From the NCBI GenBank assembly GCA_905397405.1, contig CAJPVJ010000402.1, positions 1 through 26,300 of the forward strand: 26,300 bases of DNA. Direction: 5' to 3'. Both the position numbers and the translations under genes were made by a program. Source of the DNA: Oppiella nova (Eukaryota > Arthropoda > Arachnida > Sarcoptiformes > Oppiidae). The notes under the pieces are model-generated. The model was not told the origin of the DNA. It made no database searches and was given only the letters and a program-made list of their open reading frames with translations. Shown here piece after piece: positions 26,282 to 26,300 of the stretch; position 1 is the first letter of the stretch, and the number at the start of each line of letters is the position of its first letter.

Positions 26282-26300
26282 GTTAGAACATTTTTTTTAG

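Noticed and set aside
1-26300. tRNA, rRNA, complete insertion sequence or toxin-antitoxin pair
   Set aside because: I looked on both strands and saw no cloverleaf-like sequence, transposase or toxin-antitoxin motif that I could defend.

Overview
The window looks like chromosome of an obligate intracellular alphaproteobacterium of the order Rickettsiales, most likely family Rickettsiaceae (Rickettsia or a close relative). The base composition is strongly AT-rich, intergenic spaces are wide and decayed, a ProP-like MFS transporter and a recD2 helicase are present, and a long degraded TraA-type relaxase/helicase resembles the conjugative RAGE elements (Rickettsiales amplified genetic elements). 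This is inferred from gene content; no rRNA or tRNA gene lies in the window to confirm it.

Left part (about 508-13654): a compact non-ribosomal peptide gene cluster. On the minus strand are an ABC exporter, a Sfp-type phosphopantetheinyl transferase, and a decayed dicarboxylate/amino-acid symporter. On the plus strand are a 61-residue MbtH-like protein, an MFS (metabolite:H+ symporter type) transporter and a JmjC/cupin-8 Fe(II)/2-oxoglutarate oxygenase. On the minus strand follow the synthetase pieces: formyltransferase, condensation C-lobe only, adenylation domain, carrier protein, epimerase and thioesterase. The adenylation pocket reads DVWHFSLIDK, an EntF-like serine code. Read literally, the line would load serine, formylate it, epimerise it and release it by thioesterase, with PPTase and MbtH as helpers and the oxygenase and transporters as possible tailoring and export. 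The adenylation/carrier junction (9684-10722) is broken by three tandem duplications of 128, 128 and 311 bp. Each shifts the frame, so the synthetase is either a pseudogene or has been mis-assembled.

Middle part (about 14255-23090): remains of a conjugative element on the plus strand. A hairpin next to an IncQ-like nick motif (14301-14335) is a candidate oriT. It is followed by a MOBQ relaxase whose start aligns its Tyr25 with that of RSF1010 MobA, then a TraA helicase, a coiled linker, a CHC2/TOPRIM primase-like part and a helical tail. These appear to come from one long gene cut by about ten frameshifts and stops. A 29-bp perfect inverted repeat (21816-21921) and a frameshifted coiled-coil gene follow.

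Right part (23859-26300): an intact recD2 helicase on the minus strand, after a 770-bp stretch with no recognisable gene. At the right edge is an extended -10 promoter with a dyad, pointing out of the window.

The biosynthetic cluster abuts the element's putative oriT, so it may be cargo of the element, but no element boundary is visible to prove this.
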